Origin: Acinetobacter geminorum
GTDB taxonomy: Bacteria > Pseudomonadota > Gammaproteobacteria > Pseudomonadales > Moraxellaceae
DNA: 64,000 nucleotides
Reading direction: 5' to 3'
NCBI RefSeq assembly: GCF_013009345.1
Contig: NZ_JABELE010000017.1
Coordinates: forward strand, 10,779 to 74,778
Shown: piece by piece, positions 8,385 to 16,387 of the stretch
Layout of the letters: each line of letters begins with the position of its first letter
Position numbering within the stretch: position 1 is the first letter of the stretch
Notes under the pieces: model-generated
Database searches by the model: none
What the model saw: the letters and a program-made list of their open reading frames with translations, nothing else
Told to the model about the DNA's origin: nothing
Made by a program: the position numbers and the translations under genes

Positions 8385-9695
8385 TTATTGCGCTCTAAAT
8401 GTAGAACTAACACTTCTTGCTTCACGTCTTGCATCTGGATCTGATGGCATAGGATATGGCGCTGCGGCTTGAATTGCAGCTTTAATACTTGCGTCTAAAG
8501 CATCGTCACCGCTTGAACGCGTGATAACAATAGAATTAACGCTTCCTGAATCGGAGAGAGTGAAGCGAACACCAACTGTTTTACCACTACTGCCAGTTGG
8601 GACATCCCAAGAGCGTCGAATTTTTTGCTCAAAATCGCGTCTAGCTGAAGAAGCAACCTTTTTAGCTTCAGCTTTCTTCTGAGCTGCCTCTTCTTTTGCT
8701 TTTTGAGCAGATGCAGCTTTTGCTTCAGCCTCCGCTTCTGCTTTACGTTTAGCCTCATCAGCAGCTTTTTGCTGCTTGGCTTTAGCATCTGCTTCAGCTT
8801 TGCGTTTAGCGTCTTCAGCTTTTTGTTGCTTAGCTTTAGCGTCAGCTTCTGCTTTGCGTTTAGCCTCGTCAGCAGCTTTTTGCTGTTTGGCTTTTGCATC
8901 GGCCTCAGCTTTACGTTTAGCATCGTCATTGGCTTTTTGCTGTTTGGCTTTTGCATCGGCTTCAGCTTTACGTTTAGCATCATCATTAGCTTTTTGCTGT
9001 TTAGCTTTAGCTTCAGCTTTGCGTTTAGCCTCGTCAGCAGCTTTTTGTTGCTTAGCTTTAGCATCAGCTTCGGCTTTTCGCTTAGCTTCTTGTTGTGCTT
9101 GAAGTTTAGCTTTTTCAGCCTTTTGAGTTTCACGTTTTAATTTTGCATCAGCCTCAGCTTTACGTTTAGCGTCTTCAGCAGCTTTTGCATTTTGTTCAGC
9201 CTTACGTTTTTGTTCGGCTTCTGATTTTGCTTTAGCCTCAGCTTGGCGTTTAGCTTCAGCCTGCTGTTTTTGAGTTTCCTCTATGCGTTGCTGTTCTGCT
9301 GCTTGTTTCGCTTTCGCAGCTTCTTCAGCTTTACGCTTTTGCTCAGCTAACTTGGCTTGCTGGGCCTGTTCGGCCTTTTGCTTTTGAGCAGCAAGTTGTT
9401 GAGCTGTTGGAGGAGGAGGCGCAACTGGAAGATTTTGAGGAAGCGTTTCATCCACAATAGGGGCTAATACCTCTTTTGCTTCATTTGTAGCTGTAGTCTC
9501 TTGTTCAATTTCTTTGGCTAAAGGAGGAGGTAAATCTTCTGGCTTAACTAAAATAGTCGTTAGCTTTTTTGGCTGTTCAGGTGGTTTACTCAAGCCTAAA
9601 AAAAGCAAGCCAACAATGGCAATTGCATGAACTCCGAGTGTAAAGCTCAATGCAATCGCATTTTGTTTAAAGGGCGGCTTTTGATTTTTGTTCAT
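8385..9695 (-). CDS. tolA: cell envelope integrity protein TolA
   Basis: 436 residues. An inner-membrane protein that spans the periplasm and transmits TolQR motor force to TolB-Pal. Domain I has a short cytoplasmic start and one transmembrane helix (about 14-34). A Pro-rich piece (about 85-97) leads to domain II, a very long Ala/Lys/Glu/Gln helix (about 98-350). This helix includes six near-identical 17-19-residue repeats at residues 204-314. Domain III (about 352-436) is TonB-like, with RRSWDVP, VRFTLSDSGSVNSIVI and APYPMPSDP. It begins 3 bp after the tolR stop codon, so it is co-transcribed and coupled. Confidence 0.93.
   Translation of the reverse strand: MNKNQKPPFKQNAIALSFTLGVHAIAIVGLLFLGLSKPPEQPKKLTTILVKPEDLPPPLAKEIEQETTATNEAKEVLAPIVDETLPQNLPVAPPPPTAQQLAAQKQKAEQAQQAKLAEQKRKAEEAAKAKQAAEQQRIEETQKQQAEAKRQAEAKAKSEAEQKRKAEQNAKAAEDAKRKAEADAKLKRETQKAEKAKLQAQQEAKRKAEADAKAKQQKAADEAKRKAEAKAKQQKANDDAKRKAEADAKAKQQKANDDAKRKAEADAKAKQQKAADEAKRKAEADAKAKQQKAEDAKRKAEADAKAKQQKAADEAKRKAEAEAEAKAASAQKAKEEAAQKKAEAKKVASSARRDFEQKIRRSWDVPTGSSGKTVGVRFTLSDSGSVNSIVITRSSGDDALDASIKAAIQAAAPYPMPSDPDARREARSVSSTFRAQ
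8754..9086 (-). repeat. in-frame tandem repeats in tolA domain II
   Basis: Six consecutive copies of a unit of about 57 bp encode AKRKAEADAKAKQQKAADE or close variants (lengths 19, 17, 19, 19, 18, 19 residues), followed by a degenerate seventh. Such arrays can change copy number by slippage and would lengthen or shorten the periplasmic helix. Confidence 0.85.
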
Positions 9696-9698
9696 AGC

Positions 9699-10151
9699 TT
9701 ATTTTAAAGGCTCTGTCAGAAGGCCAACTTGAGTTAAGCCTGCTTCTTGTAAACTTGCCATTAATGATACGACTTCTCCATAAGGACGAGACTTATCACC
9801 ATTGACTAAAACTGTGAGTTGTTTGTTTTCTTGTTCGGCTTGTTTTTGAGCATTGCTTAAAACTTCTTCAAGCTTTTCACGAGATAATGGTTCATCATCT
9901 TTGTACTCTTCATACTGAAGATAAATATTGCCATCTTTGCCAATTGTTACCATGGCTGGCATATCTTTTGATTCAATTGGATGGTTATTTGCTTGAGGTA
10001 AATCAACCTTGATACCACTGGTAATCATAGGGGCAGTTACCATAAAAATAACCAAAAGCACAAGCATAACGTCAATATAAGGTACGACGTTCATATCACT
10101 TTTTAATGGTTTTTTTATGCGCTCAAAGCGCCCTGAACGCTGAATTGCCAT
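9699..10151 (-). CDS. tolR: TolR, ExbD/TolR-family motor subunit
   Basis: 150 residues with one N-terminal transmembrane helix (about 26-44, YIDVMLVLLVIFMVTAPM). It contains the conserved Asp (YIDVML) that carries protons in the TolQR stator, followed by a periplasmic domain with VTIGKDGNIYLQ and VLVNGDKSRPYGEV. It works with TolQ to energise TolA from the proton gradient. Its start codon overlaps the tolQ stop codon by one base (TAATG), which indicates translational coupling. Confidence 0.95.
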   Translation of the reverse strand: MAIQRSGRFERIKKPLKSDMNVVPYIDVMLVLLVIFMVTAPMITSGIKVDLPQANNHPIESKDMPAMVTIGKDGNIYLQYEEYKDDEPLSREKLEEVLSNAQKQAEQENKQLTVLVNGDKSRPYGEVVSLMASLQEAGLTQVGLLTEPLK

Positions 10152-10849
10152 TATGCATCTTCCTGTGATGAACCCACAGATTGACGTTGCAATAAAGCAA
10201 TCATCTCTTCAGCAAATAAAGCGCGATCAGAATAAACACTTTCACTTTTAGCAGTGAAATGGTTAAAAGCTAATACAGCAGGAATTGCGGCAAACAAACC
10301 AATTGCAGTTGCAATAAGTGCTTCGGCAATACCCGGTGCAACAGTTGCTAGAGTTACCTGATCAACCGCAGCTAAACCGATAAAGGCATTCATAATACCC
10401 CAAACAGTACCGAATAGACCGATGTACGGGGCCACAGAACCAATACTTGCTAAAGTCCCTAAACCATATTCTAAATGGCTTTGATCACGGCTCAAACCTA
10501 CGCGTAAAATACGCTCCGTGCCTTCAATTGTTTGAGAGACAGGAGCTTGACGTTTTTTGAGTTTAAAAAACTCGCTCAACCCTTGATAAAAAATATCTTC
10601 AAGCCCTGAACGCTTTGAGTTGAGTTGAGCATTGTTGTAAAGCGTATTGAGTTCAGCACCAGACCAGAACATTTTTTGGAAATGTTCATCGTCTTGATGT
10701 GCTTTTTTATAACTCATATGTAACTTGGCAATCAGATACCAACTAAAGATCGATGCTAACAATAAAATTAGCATGACCAACTGAACGACTGGACTTGCTT
10801 GTAAAATAAGGTCAGAAATATGCAGGGTTGATTCAATGTTTGTTGCCAT
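10151..10849 (-). CDS. tolQ: TolQ, MotA/TolQ/ExbB proton-channel subunit
   Basis: 232 residues with three transmembrane segments: about 18-40, 135-160 and 170-195. The channel-lining helices show the family pattern GLFGTVWGIMNAF and VAPGIAEALIATAIGLFAAIPAVLAFN, including the conserved Thr and Pro residues that line the proton path. It forms the stator with TolR. It follows ybgC by 24 bp and is coupled to tolR by a one-base overlap. Its ribosome binding site is weak, so coupling to ybgC translation may matter. Confidence 0.95.
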   Translation of the reverse strand: MATNIESTLHISDLILQASPVVQLVMLILLLASIFSWYLIAKLHMSYKKAHQDDEHFQKMFWSGAELNTLYNNAQLNSKRSGLEDIFYQGLSEFFKLKKRQAPVSQTIEGTERILRVGLSRDQSHLEYGLGTLASIGSVAPYIGLFGTVWGIMNAFIGLAAVDQVTLATVAPGIAEALIATAIGLFAAIPAVLAFNHFTAKSESVYSDRALFAEEMIALLQRQSVGSSQEDA

Positions 10850-10873
10850 AGGTTACATATGCCGGTTGTTTTT

Positions 10874-11281
10874 TTAGTCTTGTTCCAATTCTTTACGAAT
10901 AAGATCACGTATTTCTTCTGGAAGACGACGAGCTACAAGTTCTTTACTTAAACATGCCAACTCAACCTCGCCAGAAGCAAGCAAGATTTCACCACGATAA
11001 ATATTTTGTTGCAACACAAATGACGCAGCTTTACATGAAACTACACGTGCTGTAACAGTAATTAAATCATCCATTAAAATAGGACGCATGTATTTTACGT
11101 CAATTTTGTGTACGACAAAGTTGTAGTCTTTTTGATGCCAGTAATGATCAACGCCAGAAGCACGGAGCCATTCAGTACGGGTACGTTCCATATAGCGAAT
11201 ATGGTTGGCATGGTAAACAATACCACCTGCGTCCGTATCTTCAATATAAACACGAATGTTGAATTCAAAATGATTCGCCAT
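10874..11281 (-). CDS. ybgC: YbgC-type acyl-CoA thioesterase
   Basis: 135 residues with a single hotdog fold. The catalytic signature DTDAGGIVYHANHIRYMERTR contains the Asp and the Tyr/His pair typical of the YbgC/4-hydroxybenzoyl-CoA thioesterase family. It hydrolyses short acyl-CoA or acyl-ACP thioesters and is linked in other bacteria to phospholipid metabolism. It is the first gene of the Tol-Pal cluster, as in most proteobacteria. GGAATACTCTC precedes the ATG. The 213-bp region upstream should hold the cluster promoter; TTTATT-17-TATAAA is a possible but weak candidate. Confidence 0.92.
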   Translation of the reverse strand: MANHFEFNIRVYIEDTDAGGIVYHANHIRYMERTRTEWLRASGVDHYWHQKDYNFVVHKIDVKYMRPILMDDLITVTARVVSCKAASFVLQQNIYRGEILLASGEVELACLSKELVARRLPEEIRDLIRKELEQD

Positions 11282-11457
11282 GAGAGTATTCCGTTTTTAG
11301 TTCACTATAGAGCTTTATATTTAAAATATGGCTTCGAATAAAACATTGGTTCTATTCAACAGCCATACATCTGCTTTTAAATACGGGGCAGTTTAGCAGA
11401 TTGCATACTAAGTCCTATGGCACAACCTTTCAATTGCGGTTGCTGTGTTTCTAATCT

Positions 11458-11478
11458 AAAAACGCTATATCTTATAGC
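11458..11478 (-). terminator. probable terminator after the M20 amidohydrolase
   Basis: On the minus strand GCTATA-AGA-TATAGC is followed by GTTTTT. The stem is short and AT-rich, so the call is tentative. Confidence 0.4.
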
Positions 11479-11494
11479 TAGCAAGCTTTTTAAG

Positions 11495-12829
11495 TTAAGA
11501 GGGCTTCCATGAAGTTTGAACTTGTTTTGATATATTCGGATAATCTAATACGAATCTTACATGTAGCTCGGTCCCTGTTTTTAAGGCCTTATTATCTACA
11601 ATAAAATAAGGACTATGATTTGGTGCCGCCTGAGTTAAGTCCTGATTTTCTGGTGTTGCCCCTAAGAAAACAAAAAATGAGGGCATTAACTTGCCATAAT
11701 AGGCAAAATCTTCACTAGCGCTTGCATTATGATCTAAAACATGGAGTTTTGAATCGCCAACAACTTTGGCTAGGGTTGGCTGAATAAACTGAGTGAGCGC
11801 TTTGTCGTTCATGGTTACTGGAGCATAAGGAGCAATTTCAACTTTGGCAGTCACGTCGTTGGCTTGAGCGTTATGCTCTATCATGGTGGGTAAACTTTTT
11901 AAGATATTTGCTCGTATCTGTTCGTTGTTAGAGCGAATGGTTCCGATCATATTGACTTGTTCCGGAATTACATTTCCTGCCGTACCACCTTGAATATTAC
12001 CGATAGTGACTACGCCCATGCCTTGGGTGAGGTCGGTTCTTCGGCTAATAAGACTCTGTAAATTATTAATCATTTGTGCAGATGCATAAATTGGATCTCT
12101 GCCTAACCATGGGGTCGAGCCGTGAACCTGCTTACCGTTAACCTGAATACGCAAGTGATCTGCGCTATTTAAAATGGCACCATCTTTATAATAAAGGTGC
12201 CCACTTTGCATACCAGATATGACATGTATTCCAAAAATAGCTTCGGGTTTATAATCTTTAAATGCACCGTCTGTGATCATTTTTCTTGAGCCGATTTGAT
12301 CACTCTGCTTAAAGTTGTCTATATCTGCTCCACCTTCTTCAGCGGGTTGAAAAACAAAGACAACGGTACCCGATATTTTATCTTTATTCGCAGCTAGAAT
12401 TTTTGCTGCGCCTAATAGCATTGCTGTGTGTGCATCATGTCCACAGGCATGCATCACATAAGTTTCTTTACCTTGATAAATTGCTTTTTGTTTACTAGAA
12501 AAGGGAACTCCGCTTTTTTCTTCCATAGGTAGCGCATCCATATCTGCTCTAAGCGCGATAATAGGGCCGGGTTTATTACCTTTTAAAATGCCAATAACCC
12601 CTGTTTTTGCATAACCTGTTTTGACTTGAATGCCATAAGACTTCAATTCTTTTTGAACCAGTGCTGATGTTTTAAATTCCATGTTGCCGAGTTCAGGATG
12701 CTCGTGAATATGTTGTCTTAATTGAATCACCTGATTTTCATTTTGTTGTGCAGCATCTTTTACCCAATCTGCTAGGCTCAGTTGACTCATTAGAGCAAGT
12801 GGAAAAATTAAAGCGGTTTTTTTGTACAT
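11495..12829 (-). CDS. exported M20-family amidohydrolase
   Basis: 444 residues with a signal peptide (MYKKTALIFPLALMSQLSLA), so the enzyme is likely periplasmic. It is a member of the M20D group (hippurate, N-acetyl or indole-acetyl amino-acid hydrolases). The metal-binding residues are visible in RADMDALPM, HACGHDAHTAML, PAEEGG and, near the C-terminus, NASASEDFAYYG. A lid/dimerisation domain lies in the middle (about 200-330, ILNSADHLRIQVNGKQVHGS). The real substrate cannot be read from sequence. It is a single-gene unit with a weak terminator behind it. Confidence 0.85.
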   Translation of the reverse strand: MYKKTALIFPLALMSQLSLADWVKDAAQQNENQVIQLRQHIHEHPELGNMEFKTSALVQKELKSYGIQVKTGYAKTGVIGILKGNKPGPIIALRADMDALPMEEKSGVPFSSKQKAIYQGKETYVMHACGHDAHTAMLLGAAKILAANKDKISGTVVFVFQPAEEGGADIDNFKQSDQIGSRKMITDGAFKDYKPEAIFGIHVISGMQSGHLYYKDGAILNSADHLRIQVNGKQVHGSTPWLGRDPIYASAQMINNLQSLISRRTDLTQGMGVVTIGNIQGGTAGNVIPEQVNMIGTIRSNNEQIRANILKSLPTMIEHNAQANDVTAKVEIAPYAPVTMNDKALTQFIQPTLAKVVGDSKLHVLDHNASASEDFAYYGKLMPSFFVFLGATPENQDLTQAAPNHSPYFIVDNKALKTGTELHVRFVLDYPNISKQVQTSWKPS

Positions 12830-13000
12830 GTCCTTATCCTAAAAATATTATTGTTCATAAGATTTGATATCTACATTTCTTATAATGCAGTTTTTTAAAA
12901 TATTAAAAAATCAATAAGGTATAAAAATAGACTTAAAAGGTATGGAGTGGCTAATTTATTGATAAGACGATTATTATTTCATTAGATAGAGAGATTAAAT

Positions 13001-13030
13001 TAAAAAAGGAAGAGAAAATTCTCTTCCTTT
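13001..13030 (-). terminator. terminator after ruvB
   Basis: AAAGGAAGAG and CTCTTCCTTT form a 10-bp stem directly after the ruvB stop codon. On the minus strand the right side runs into a T-rich tail. Confidence 0.75.
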
Positions 13031-13032
13031 GA

Positions 13033-14037
13033 TTAGTTTTTAGGCTCAGGTGGTGTCATTCCAAACTGTAAATAAGATTGATTGGTTGCAATCCGACCTC
13101 GTGCGGTACGCATGACATAACCCTGTTGAATTAAATAAGGTTCAATCACATCTTCAAGCGTACCGCTGTCTTCAGCCATCGCTGCTGCAAGCGCTTCAAC
13201 TCCAGCAGGACCGCCATCAAAACGTTCGAGTAGCATGCTCAAATAACGTCGGTCTAGGGTATCTAAGCCAGCTTTATCAACATTAAGCATATCAAGCGCA
13301 CGCTGCGCCATTTCATGGGTCACTTCGCCTGTGCCTTTCACTTGTGCATAGTCACGAACACGTCGTAATAAACGGTTAGCGATACGAGGTGTTCCGCGTG
13401 ATCGACGAGCTACTTCTTCTGCGCCTTCAACTGTAATGGGTACATCCATTAAGTTTGCAGAGCGCGACACAATGTGAGTCAAGTCTTCTACAGAGTAAAA
13501 CTCAAGACGTTGCACAATACCGAAGCGATCACGTAGTGGTGAGGTCAACAAGCCTGCACGTGTGGTGGCAGCGACGAGTGTAAAAGGTGGCAAATCGAGT
13601 TTAATTGAACGAGCAGCAGGGCCTTCACCAATCATGATATCTAATTGGTAGTCTTCCATAGCTGGATACAGAATTTCTTCAATCACTGGAGAAAGACGAT
13701 GAATCTCATCAATAAACAAAACATCGCCTTCTTCAAGGTTAGTCAGCATTGCTGCTAAATCACCCGCACGTTCTAATACCGGTCCTGAAGTAGATTTGAG
13801 GTTACCACCCATTTCTCGGGCAATAATATTAGCAAGTGTGGTTTTACCTAAACCCGGCGGACCAAAAATCAGCGTATGGTCGAGTGCTTCGCCACGGCCA
13901 CGAGCAGCACCAATGAAAATTTCCATTTGCTCGCGTACGACCGGTTGCCCAATATAGTCAGCAAGAGAAGTTGGTCGAATAGCCCGATCAAAATGATCCT
14001 CTGGTTTTTCTGTTCCACTGATTAGACGGTCTTGCAT
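13033..14037 (-). CDS. ruvB: Holliday junction branch-migration helicase RuvB
   Basis: 334 residues, normal length. An AAA+ hexameric motor that drives Holliday junction migration with RuvA. Walker A is GPPGLGKTT and Walker B is VLFIDEIHRL. Sensor 1 is LVAATTRAG and the Arg-finger region is GTPRIANRLLRRVRDYA. The C-terminal winged-helix part ends in IEPYLIQQGYVMRTARGRIA. It starts 7 bp after the ruvA stop codon, so ruvA and ruvB form one unit; ruvC is not in the window. Confidence 0.96.
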   Translation of the reverse strand: MQDRLISGTEKPEDHFDRAIRPTSLADYIGQPVVREQMEIFIGAARGRGEALDHTLIFGPPGLGKTTLANIIAREMGGNLKSTSGPVLERAGDLAAMLTNLEEGDVLFIDEIHRLSPVIEEILYPAMEDYQLDIMIGEGPAARSIKLDLPPFTLVAATTRAGLLTSPLRDRFGIVQRLEFYSVEDLTHIVSRSANLMDVPITVEGAEEVARRSRGTPRIANRLLRRVRDYAQVKGTGEVTHEMAQRALDMLNVDKAGLDTLDRRYLSMLLERFDGGPAGVEALAAAMAEDSGTLEDVIEPYLIQQGYVMRTARGRIATNQSYLQFGMTPPEPKN

Positions 14038-14044
14038 AAGTGTT

Positions 14045-14644
14045 TTACTTCATCATGGATTTAAGAGCAGCACGAATAATATCGGCTGATTCTGTGTAAT
14101 CGGCTTTAACCGCAGCAACAGCTTTTTGTGCTTCAAGTGGCTTATAACCTAAAGATTGCAAAGCAGCTTCTGCTTCTGCAACAGGAGAGTTTGCAGCAAA
14201 TTGAATTTGAGGCATGGTCGCCGTAGTTGACGTGCCTTGAGCCAATGTTTTGAAGCGATCACGGAGTTCGATCATTAAACGTTCAGCTGTTTTTTTGCCA
14301 ACACCCGGAACTTTGACTAGCGTATTAATATCATCATGTTCAATGGTTTGAACTAATAACTCAACACTTAGCGTCGATAAAATACCCAATGCCATTTTTG
14401 GACCGACACCGTTTACTTTTAATAAGGTACGGAAAATTGTTTTTTCTTGAGCATCGCTAAAACCGTAGAGCTGCTGTGCATCTTCACGGACAACCAAATG
14501 CGTCCATAACGTAACTTTCTGGCCCTTTTGTAATTGGCAAAATGTTGAAAGTGGCGTATCAATTTCATAGCCCACACCATTTACATTCAGTAAGACAGTA
14601 GGGGCTTCTAAGGCAAACACTTCGCCAATTAAACATCCGATCAT
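14045..14644 (-). CDS. ruvA: Holliday junction binding protein RuvA
   Basis: 199 residues. An N-terminal OB-fold (about 1-63), then two helix-hairpin-helix motifs that grip the four-way junction (LLKVNGVGPKMALGIL and LVKVPGVGKKTAERLMIEL), a flexible linker (about 140-155), and a small C-terminal domain that touches RuvB (AEAALQSLGYKPLEAQKAV). It recruits and positions RuvB at Holliday junctions. It is followed immediately by ruvB on the same strand. Confidence 0.96.
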   Translation of the reverse strand: MIGCLIGEVFALEAPTVLLNVNGVGYEIDTPLSTFCQLQKGQKVTLWTHLVVREDAQQLYGFSDAQEKTIFRTLLKVNGVGPKMALGILSTLSVELLVQTIEHDDINTLVKVPGVGKKTAERLMIELRDRFKTLAQGTSTTATMPQIQFAANSPVAEAEAALQSLGYKPLEAQKAVAAVKADYTESADIIRAALKSMMK

Positions 14645-14737
14645 AGCGTAATTTCACTTATTCGTAACTGTAAATCTGGTCGTTCTAAAATGAATTGAAA
14701 ACGACACTGGTTTTATTTCTTTCTATATCAAGCCAGC

Positions 14738-16078
14738 TTAAAACAAGCCAATTTTATTACCTTGCAACTCTTGCGCCAAGCTATAAGCCTGATGATCTGA
14801 GAACTTACTAATAATATCGAGGACTTGCATGATATTGCTGTAGTGATTATTGCTAAAGCTAGCACCATATAGATTAAGGATAGACATTAAACGTTGTTCT
14901 TTAAAGCTTAAAGATTTATGTGGTGTTGTAAGTGGAACAAATGCATCCAAAATCGTTTGCAAACTTTGATGCGCAATAATTTCTAAACCAGACTTTTGTG
15001 GGTGCTCAAAAATTTTATCACGTGCCAGATTCTTGGCAGTTTCGATACCAATTGCAATATCTGGAGAACAATATTGCAAAAGATTGCCTTTAAGCTGACC
15101 TGTAATGATTTCATAGTGATTTTTGGCAAAAGCCGTAGTGACTTCATCAACAAGACGTTTCATGACTCGGCCACGTAATGCCGAGATCTTTTGTTGCCAT
15201 GTACTATTTGGATGAGACAACTCTTCAGGTTGACCATAGTCGGCAATAAGATTTAGGAATATTGGTTCAACTTCTTGGTAACTCAGCATATTTAAGACAA
15301 TGCCATCTTCTAAATCAATTAATGCATAGCAAATGTCATCGGCAGCTTCTAGTAGATAGGTGAGTGGGTGACGACAATAATGATATTCCCCGAGTTGAAT
15401 CAGCCCGAGCTGTTCCGCAATCTGTTTTAAAATTTCTTTTTCAGACTGATAACAACCAAACTTTGCTCTTTGATGGGAAGGGCGGTCACCCTGCGAAGCA
15501 ATTGTTTTTGAAAGCCATGGATATTTTAGATAAGCACCTAAAGTTGCATAAGTTAAGCGCATACCGCCATCATTTGGATGATAGTCAATGCGACTTAATA
15601 GACGTAATCCTTGAGCATTACCTTCAAACTGACGAACGTCAGCTTCTTCTTCAGGACTGAGTTTTTTCAAAAAATCATCATGTGAGGCATCATCGAACCA
15701 TTCGCGAATTGCATATTCACCCGCATGTCCGAAAGGGGGATTACCTATATCGTGGGCCAGACAAGCTGCTTGAATAATTGCCCCGACATCGGCAGGTGAA
15801 ATCCACACTGGTAATTCATCTTTTATTTTTTCTGCGGCAAGCATGCCCATTGAGCGACCAATGCAGGAAACCTCAAGGGAGTGAGTTAAGCGGGTATGAA
15901 TGCCATCATGCTGTGCTAGAGGGTGAACTTGCGTCTTACGGTTTAACTGACGAAAACTTTGAGAAAATATAATGCGGTCATAATCTTTATGGAATGGGCT
16001 ACGAGCCAGTTCTGTACTACTTTTTTTGCTACCTAAACGAACTGCGGAAAGCAGCTCTAACCAACGCATTTGTTCCAT
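14738..16078 (-). CDS. dGTP triphosphohydrolase-like HD protein
   Basis: 446 residues of the Dgt family, which hydrolyses dNTPs (classically dGTP) to nucleoside and triphosphate. The HD metal site is spread over QHDGIHTRLTHSLEVS and LAHDIGNPPFGHAGE, with downstream Asp in EAADDICYALIDLEDG. The N-terminal DRIIFSQSFRQLNRKTQV is also typical. It is somewhat shorter than E. coli Dgt and closer to the dGTPase-like group of other proteobacteria, so nucleotide specificity is uncertain. It is transcribed divergently from purL across a 309-bp spacer. Confidence 0.85.
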   Translation of the reverse strand: MEQMRWLELLSAVRLGSKKSSTELARSPFHKDYDRIIFSQSFRQLNRKTQVHPLAQHDGIHTRLTHSLEVSCIGRSMGMLAAEKIKDELPVWISPADVGAIIQAACLAHDIGNPPFGHAGEYAIREWFDDASHDDFLKKLSPEEEADVRQFEGNAQGLRLLSRIDYHPNDGGMRLTYATLGAYLKYPWLSKTIASQGDRPSHQRAKFGCYQSEKEILKQIAEQLGLIQLGEYHYCRHPLTYLLEAADDICYALIDLEDGIVLNMLSYQEVEPIFLNLIADYGQPEELSHPNSTWQQKISALRGRVMKRLVDEVTTAFAKNHYEIITGQLKGNLLQYCSPDIAIGIETAKNLARDKIFEHPQKSGLEIIAHQSLQTILDAFVPLTTPHKSLSFKEQRLMSILNLYGASFSNNHYSNIMQVLDIISKFSDHQAYSLAQELQGNKIGLF

Positions 16079-16387
16079 TTATCATTATTCAAAACTATAA
16101 AACCTGATCATGCCAAAAAAAACTTAAAAGCACTAGCTTGGTGCGACATAGTTTGTCTTAGTTCGGGTTTTATTATGTTATTGAATAAACATGCAACAAT
16201 TTATTTTTAGCAAGAATGACTAAAAAAATGATTTTGAACAAAAAACAAATCACTTCTTGCAGAATTAGGTTACAGAATACTGATTCTACATCTAGCTGAT
16301 TTTAGCAAGAAGCAGTAGAATATGCGCTCTCTCTAAAGTCACATTGCGGTAAGGTTCACAAGACCTGCCCGTGGAGCCAAAATCAAC
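16079..16387. other. 309-bp divergent intergenic region, dNTPase/purL
   Basis: No open reading frame is evident. The heptamer GCAAGAA occurs three times: direct at 16210 and 16305, inverted at 16254. The first and second sit in an imperfect inverted repeat (GCAAGAATGA and TCACTTCTTGC). A possible -10 box TAGAAT lies at 16316-16321, without a convincing -35. The last 45 bp can fold into the leader hairpin listed separately. Confidence 0.5.
16346..16372 (+). promoter_or_regulatory. hairpin abutting the purL ribosome binding site
   Basis: GCGG-ta-AGGT, a 7-nt loop, then ACCT-gc-CCGT form a stem with one 2x2 internal loop and one G-U pair. It ends on the base before GGAG, the presumed purL ribosome binding site, 12 bp before the ATG. 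Such placement could control translation, but no known riboswitch class is recognised. Confidence 0.4.

Noticed and set aside
8495..9140. Several long frames opposite or shifted within tolA (Lys/Leu-rich or Ser/Phe-rich proteins)
   Set aside because: They arise from the tandem repeat and biased composition of tolA domain II; no ribosome binding sites and no plausible protein features.
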